Assembly: GCA_012523605.1 (NCBI GenBank)
Contig: JAAYTY010000125.1
Span: 1 to 9,926 of the forward strand
Direction of reading: 5' to 3'
Source: Candidatus Fermentibacterota bacterium
GTDB lineage: Bacteria; Fermentibacterota; Fermentibacteria; Fermentibacterales; Fermentibacteraceae
Length of the DNA: 9,926 nt
The notes below the pieces were generated by a model. That model was given only the letters and a program-made list of their open reading frames with translations, was not told the DNA's origin and did no database searches. Position numbers and translations under genes: made by a program. This document shows positions 6,870 through 9,926 of this stretch, in pieces (position 1 is the first letter of the stretch; every line of letters starts with the position of its first letter).

Positions 6870-8895
6870 GGCCGGGTGCGGGACCCAGCGTGAGCTGTCT
6901 GAGGCCGGGATCGGATTCGATCACGACGACTTCGACCGGGACACCGACCCTGATCCTGCGCCTTTCTTCGGCGCGTATAAGCCTGTCAGGCATAAGCCCG
7001 TCGACCGGAAGGTCCGCGAGCCTCACGAAAAATCCAAAATCGTGCACTCCGCTGACCACCCCCTTCATTACGATACACTTCCTGGTCTGCAGATGCACGA
7101 GCGCCAGGAGCTCCATGCATTCACGTTCGGCGTCCTCCGCCGCCTGCTCCGCGGCGCTGCACGTCTCAGCGAGCTCCGGAGCGGCCTCGGGAACAGGCGC
7201 CCCTTCGTCCAGCGCAGAGAGGGCCCTGTGGACCGACAGGTCCGGATATCTCCTTATCGGGCTCGTGAAATGGGTGTAGTTCCTGAGCGCCAGACCGAAG
7301 TGACCGAGGTCCTCGGCCTGGTAGACAGCCTTCTGCAGCGACCTGAGAACGGCCTCCCGGACGAGAAGGAAGACCGGCAGTCCCGCGGAGCCTGCGAGAA
7401 TCCTGGAGAGATCGGCCCCGCGCAGCTCCCTGGCACGGGGGAGGGCTATTCCGAGCTCCGACAGCTCCGCCCTCAGCCTCGCGGCGGAATCCCGTTCGGG
7501 CTCGCCGTGGACACGGTAGAGAATCCTCAGCCCCAGCCACGAGCAATGCTCGGCCACGGCCCTGTTGGCCTCGACCATGAAGTTCTCGATCAACCGGTGG
7601 GACTCGTCGTCGGGAACGCGTTCGAAGCGCTCGGGCTCTCCCGACGGCCCGAAGTGAATCCTGTACTCGTCGCTCCCCAGGTCGAGCGCGCCCCGACGCC
7701 TCCTGTCCGCATCCAGCAGCCTGGACAGAGCGGTCATCGCCGAGAGAGCATCCTCCACTCCAGCTATGGGATGACAGTCTCCCTGCATGCACGCGAAGGC
7801 CTCCTCGTAGGTCAGGCGCGCCCTCGACCTGATCACCGTCCTCGCGATGCGGAAGCCCGTCCTCGAACCCCTGCCGTCATACTCGAGGAAAACGCTCCTC
7901 GCAAGCCGGTCCTCCCCCTGCGCCAGACTGCAGGAGCCTGACGAGAGGCTACCGGGCAGCATCGGAATGACCCTGTCGGGAAGATACACGCTCGTGCCGC
8001 GAAGTCTCGCCTCGGCGTCGAGGGGTCCGCCCTGACGGACATAGGCCGCCACGTCCGAGATGTGCACTCCCAGCTCGAAGCCGTCTCCACGCCTGGAGAT
8101 CGAGACCGCGTCGTCGAAATCCCTCGCATCCACGGGGTCTATGGTGATGCAGAAGAGGTCTCTCGCATCATCCCTCCCGGCGGCGTCAACGGGCTTCCGG
8201 GCCGATTCTTCCGCTTCCCGGAGTGCATCCTCCGGAAAGGATTCCGAGAGACCGTAGTCCCTCACGACAACGGAAATGGCCGTTGACGATGAGAACCCGC
8301 TCCCGAGCGACTCCACATACTCCAGCGAAGGCCTGCCGCCTTCGCCGGAGAACCTGCCCCATGCGACCGATCCCTCCACGGCGGCGACGGGGGGGAGGCC
8401 GACGATCGGAAGCCCCCTCGGAAGCGCCGGATCCATCGGATCTACGACCCAGCCCCTCCCGGCCCTGCGGAGCACTCCCCCGCATCCCTCTCTGCTCCTG
8501 GAAAGAACGGCCGCTACGACGCCCCTCCGTCTCAGCGGGCCTTCGGCGCCGGTGATTCTCACAAGCACCATGTCGCCGTCGATCCCGCCGCCGAGGCCTC
8601 CCCTGCCGACCGCCACTCTGTCGATCGCGGTCGCCACCGATGCCTGGCCGGAGGCTCTAACCCTCAGGAGGCCCTTCTCCAGGCCGACACTTCCGGGCAG
8701 GGTGAATCTCCCCCTGGGGAGAGGCCACAGCAGTCCTCTCGCGACCATTCCATCGATGATCTCCGAGGCATGATCCAGCTCTGCTCCCGACGCGATCTCG
8801 CCCACTGTCAGCCTGGCGCCTGGCCGGCGCTCGAACAGAGAGAGTACCGCCGACTCCGAAGGAGACGGGGTTTCGTGCCTCGCGCGGTGGATCAT
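6862..8895 (-). CDS. rnr: RNase R-like 3'-5' exoribonuclease (RNB family)
   Basis: This 677-aa hydrolytic exoribonuclease degrades mRNA and structured RNA from the 3' end, releasing nucleoside monophosphates. Domain order fits RNase R: a winged-helix at about 12-66 (SAVLSLFERRPGARLTVGEI onward), two cold-shock-like OB folds (about 70-195), the RNB catalytic domain (about 240-565) and a C-terminal S1 domain (about 607-672, KGVVSGVHDFGFFVRLADLP). The catalytic motif TIDPVDARDFDDAVS holds Asp253, 259, 261 and 262, the spacing of E. coli RNase R D272/278/280/281. HISDVAAYV (278-286), RGTSVYLPDRVIPMLPGSLS (299-318) and HFTSPIRRYPDLSVHR (542-557) are also canonical. It is shorter than E. coli RNase R (813 aa), with no long lysine-rich tail: it stops at GPAPGRR just after S1. 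The start ATG has GGAG 8 nt upstream and overlaps the stop of a tiny ORF. The winged helix favours RNase R over RNase II. Confidence 0.96.
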   Translation of the reverse strand: MIHRARHETPSPSESAVLSLFERRPGARLTVGEIASGAELDHASEIIDGMVARGLLWPLPRGRFTLPGSVGLEKGLLRVRASGQASVATAIDRVAVGRGGLGGGIDGDMVLVRITGAEGPLRRRGVVAAVLSRSREGCGGVLRRAGRGWVVDPMDPALPRGLPIVGLPPVAAVEGSVAWGRFSGEGGRPSLEYVESLGSGFSSSTAISVVVRDYGLSESFPEDALREAEESARKPVDAAGRDDARDLFCITIDPVDARDFDDAVSISRRGDGFELGVHISDVAAYVRQGGPLDAEARLRGTSVYLPDRVIPMLPGSLSSGSCSLAQGEDRLARSVFLEYDGRGSRTGFRIARTVIRSRARLTYEEAFACMQGDCHPIAGVEDALSAMTALSRLLDADRRRRGALDLGSDEYRIHFGPSGEPERFERVPDDESHRLIENFMVEANRAVAEHCSWLGLRILYRVHGEPERDSAARLRAELSELGIALPRARELRGADLSRILAGSAGLPVFLLVREAVLRSLQKAVYQAEDLGHFGLALRNYTHFTSPIRRYPDLSVHRALSALDEGAPVPEAAPELAETCSAAEQAAEDAERECMELLALVHLQTRKCIVMKGVVSGVHDFGFFVRLADLPVDGLMPDRLIRAEERRRIRVGVPVEVVVIESDPGLRQLTLGPAPGRR

Positions 8896-8954
8896 CGGCG
8901 GGACTCCGCAGAGGGAGCACCGGAACGCAGGTTCCGGGGACGGACGAGGCTCAT
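8892..8954 (-). CDS. Possible 20-residue mini-ORF bridging the kinase-like gene and rnr
   Basis: An ATG at 8954-8952 overlaps the upstream stop as ATGA. The frame runs 20 codons and ends in a TGA that overlaps the rnr ATG, again as ATGA. The peptide begins MSLVRPRNLRS and ends ESRR, with five or more Arg residues. Only a run of Gs directly abuts its ATG, so an independent ribosome-binding site is poor and any translation would rely on termination-reinitiation. It also contains a perfect 7-bp hairpin. Chance is a real possibility, because stops are rare at this GC content. Confidence 0.18.
   Translation of the reverse strand: MSLVRPRNLRSGAPSAESRR
8920..8937. repeat. Short perfect inverted repeat (7-bp stem, 4-nt loop) upstream of rnr
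   Basis: The plus strand reads ccggaac-gcag-gttccgg; the arms at 8920-8926 and 8931-8937 are exact reverse complements. It lies in the 55-nt gap between the kinase-like gene and rnr, 12 nt upstream of the rnr GGAG. No U-tract follows on the minus strand, so it is not a typical intrinsic terminator. It could be an mRNA stability or translation-control hairpin, or chance. Confidence 0.4.
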
Positions 8955-9892
8955 TCCCCCCACAGGCAGGAAATGGAGCCCCCCAGATCGCCCAGGGCGT
9001 TCACGGCGATCCGGAACCCCTCGCGCGCAGCTACTGCTGTGGCTCCTATCAGCACGGAAGGCACGAGCGCGAGCCCGGGAAGCGAGGGAACCTCGGTATC
9101 CGGCCTCTCCCAGGAGACCAGGATCCCCGACGCTGCGCACCGGCCTACGGTCAGGCTGCCGGCCCCCCCGAGCCTCAGAAGCGCGGCAGTGACAATGGCG
9201 ACCGCCGCGGAGACAGCGCCGCTCGGATACGCGGAATCGCTCTCCGCAGTCCCGCCTGGCCCGCTCTCCAGAGTCACGGCCCTTCCACGGATCAGCCCGG
9301 CCGTCTCGAGCGCGGCTCCGAAGGGACCGCCGCTGGACTCCGGCCGGCTCCGTCCGGGCGATCCCAGGGCGGAGAGTCTCTCGAGATAGCCCTTCACCTC
9401 CCCGGCGGAGGCTCTCGCCGCTTCGATCTTGAGGGAGGACTTCTCCGAGCCCGCGGGATAGATCGCCGCCAGCTCGAGATTGCCCACCAGCCCGACCAGC
9501 CTGTTTCCGAAGTTGTGAAGGATCATCGGCAGTGCGAGCCCCGCGCTCTCGGATTCGAGCTCCCGGGCCGAGGGCCGGAGCCTCCCGGGAGGTCTCGCGG
9601 CGAGCTCGTCGAGAAGCGAGCGGTCCATGGGGCCCGCGGCACTCAGATGCAGGCCGGGAACGCAGGAGGAGAGCCCCGGAGATTCCGAGACCACGACAGG
9701 GAGTATCCAGTCGGCGAGGGCGCGGACCTGTTCCACGTCGCAGGGCGCGGTGAGAACAGGCTCCATGACACCGGGCCTCGGAGCGGAAAGCCGTCCGGGG
9801 TCGAGAATCTCCAGCGAGAGCCCTTCCATGCCCCAGGCCGCCGCCGCGGCCGCGGCGCCTCCTGTCGCCCGGAGCACCGGAGCCGGACTCAC
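8951..9892 (-). CDS. Protein with histidine-kinase-like dimerisation hairpin and degenerate C-terminal half
   Basis: This is a 313-aa protein whose function I do not recognise with certainty. Residues about 118-178 look like a HisKA/DHp two-helix hairpin. LPMILHNFGNRLVGLVGNLE (121-140) resembles the H-box (H-D-F-N-N-x-L-x-x-I-x-G-N-L-E-L) of many hybrid kinases, with His126 at the phosphoacceptor position. The second helix would be about 152-176 (IEAARASAGEVKGYLERLSAL). The residue after the His is Asn127 rather than the Asp/Glu expected in an active kinase, while Asn130 at +4 is kept. Residues about 185-313 occupy the place of the ATPase domain but show no N-box, DxGxG or second glycine box. 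The first 115 residues match nothing clearly. It may be a Spo0B/ChpT-like phosphotransferase or a pseudokinase. The GTG start has GGAGGG at ideal spacing and overlaps an upstream stop as GTGA. It contains no membrane segment, so it is probably cytoplasmic. Confidence 0.75.
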   Translation of the reverse strand: MSPAPVLRATGGAAAAAAAWGMEGLSLEILDPGRLSAPRPGVMEPVLTAPCDVEQVRALADWILPVVVSESPGLSSCVPGLHLSAAGPMDRSLLDELAARPPGRLRPSARELESESAGLALPMILHNFGNRLVGLVGNLELAAIYPAGSEKSSLKIEAARASAGEVKGYLERLSALGSPGRSRPESSGGPFGAALETAGLIRGRAVTLESGPGGTAESDSAYPSGAVSAAVAIVTAALLRLGGAGSLTVGRCAASGILVSWERPDTEVPSLPGLALVPSVLIGATAVAAREGFRIAVNALGDLGGSISCLWGE

Positions 9893-9926
9893 ACCGTCCC
9901 TCCGCGCGTCGATCTCACGAGGGGCA
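9889..9926 (-). CDS. Probable 3' end of an upstream gene, rest outside window
   Basis: In the minus-strand frame that ends with TGA at 9891-9889, the last codons read LVRSTRGGTV and are open to the window edge. The stop overlaps the GTG of the kinase-like gene as GTGA, the usual arrangement in this cluster. Only about a dozen codons are visible, so neither product nor reality of the gene can be settled. A second frame has a TGA at 9917-9915, which would be an alternative end. Confidence 0.35.
   Translation of the reverse strand, partial: PLVRSTRGGTV
9898..9903 (-). promoter_or_regulatory. Shine-Dalgarno supporting the GTG start of the kinase-like gene
   Basis: The minus strand carries GGAGGG, 5 nt before the GTG at 9892-9890. 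It selects this GTG over later in-frame candidates such as the GTG at codon 6, and supports a coupled GTGA junction with the upstream gene. Confidence 0.65.

Noticed and set aside
5956..7941. 661-codon open frame on the plus strand
   Set aside because: It runs antisense across purH, nadE and rnr, whose family motifs are unmistakable. Its translation is low-complexity, Arg/Pro/Gly-rich and shows no domain; high GC explains the lack of stops.
1..9926. CRISPR array, tRNA/rRNA, insertion sequence, attachment site, riboswitch, promoter or intrinsic terminator
   Set aside because: No spaced direct repeats, cloverleaf, transposase motif or hairpin followed by a T-run was seen on either strand by reading. 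Coding genes cover almost the entire window.

Overview
The window is about 9.9 kb of high-GC bacterial DNA (roughly two thirds G+C by eye). All supported genes lie on the minus strand, so transcription runs from position 9926 towards 1. The G/C-rich third codon positions and frequent AGG arginine codons leave long open frames on both strands, which I treat as shadows. A FlgD-type Ig-like domain at the C-terminus of a secreted-looking beta-propeller protein is common in FCB-group and neighbouring candidate phyla (for example Fermentibacterota, Eisenbacteria or Krumholzibacteria). A free-living, Gram-negative-type bacterium of such a lineage is my best guess, but no sequence here fixes the taxon. 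I see no phage, transposon, CRISPR, tRNA or rRNA signal.

In order of transcription the layout is as follows. (a) The last codons of an upstream gene (9926-9889). (b) A 313-aa protein with a histidine-kinase-like dimerisation hairpin but no recognisable kinase ATP-binding motifs (9892-8951). (c) rnr, an RNase R/II-family 3'-5' exoribonuclease (8895-6862). (d) nadE, ammonia-dependent NAD+ synthetase (6855-6112). (e) purH, the bifunctional last two steps of IMP synthesis (6119-4638). (f) A periplasmic Slt-type lytic transglycosylase (4638-2479). (g) An NHL-repeat propeller with a FlgD-like Ig domain (2409-1099). (h) A CNNM/CorC-type DUF21-CBS membrane protein that runs off the window at position 1 and appears to start at CTG.

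The genes are packed as one operon-like train. Junctions are a 4-nt GTGA overlap, a 55-nt gap, a 6-nt gap, an 8-nt overlap, a 1-nt overlap (TGATG), a 69-nt gap and a CTGA overlap. Translational coupling is therefore likely throughout. No promoter, terminator or gene-free stretch above 300 bases is present. The two gaps longer than 10 nt are each bridged end to end by a tiny arginine-rich open frame that begins in an ATGA overlap with the upstream stop and ends at the downstream start.

Functionally the cluster is mixed housekeeping: RNA turnover, NAD and purine synthesis, peptidoglycan turnover, a probable surface protein and a membrane transporter-like protein. I see no complete new defence or biosynthetic system. 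The most unusual items are the kinase-like protein without kinase motifs, the probable CUG start of the CNNM gene and the two bridging mini-ORFs.
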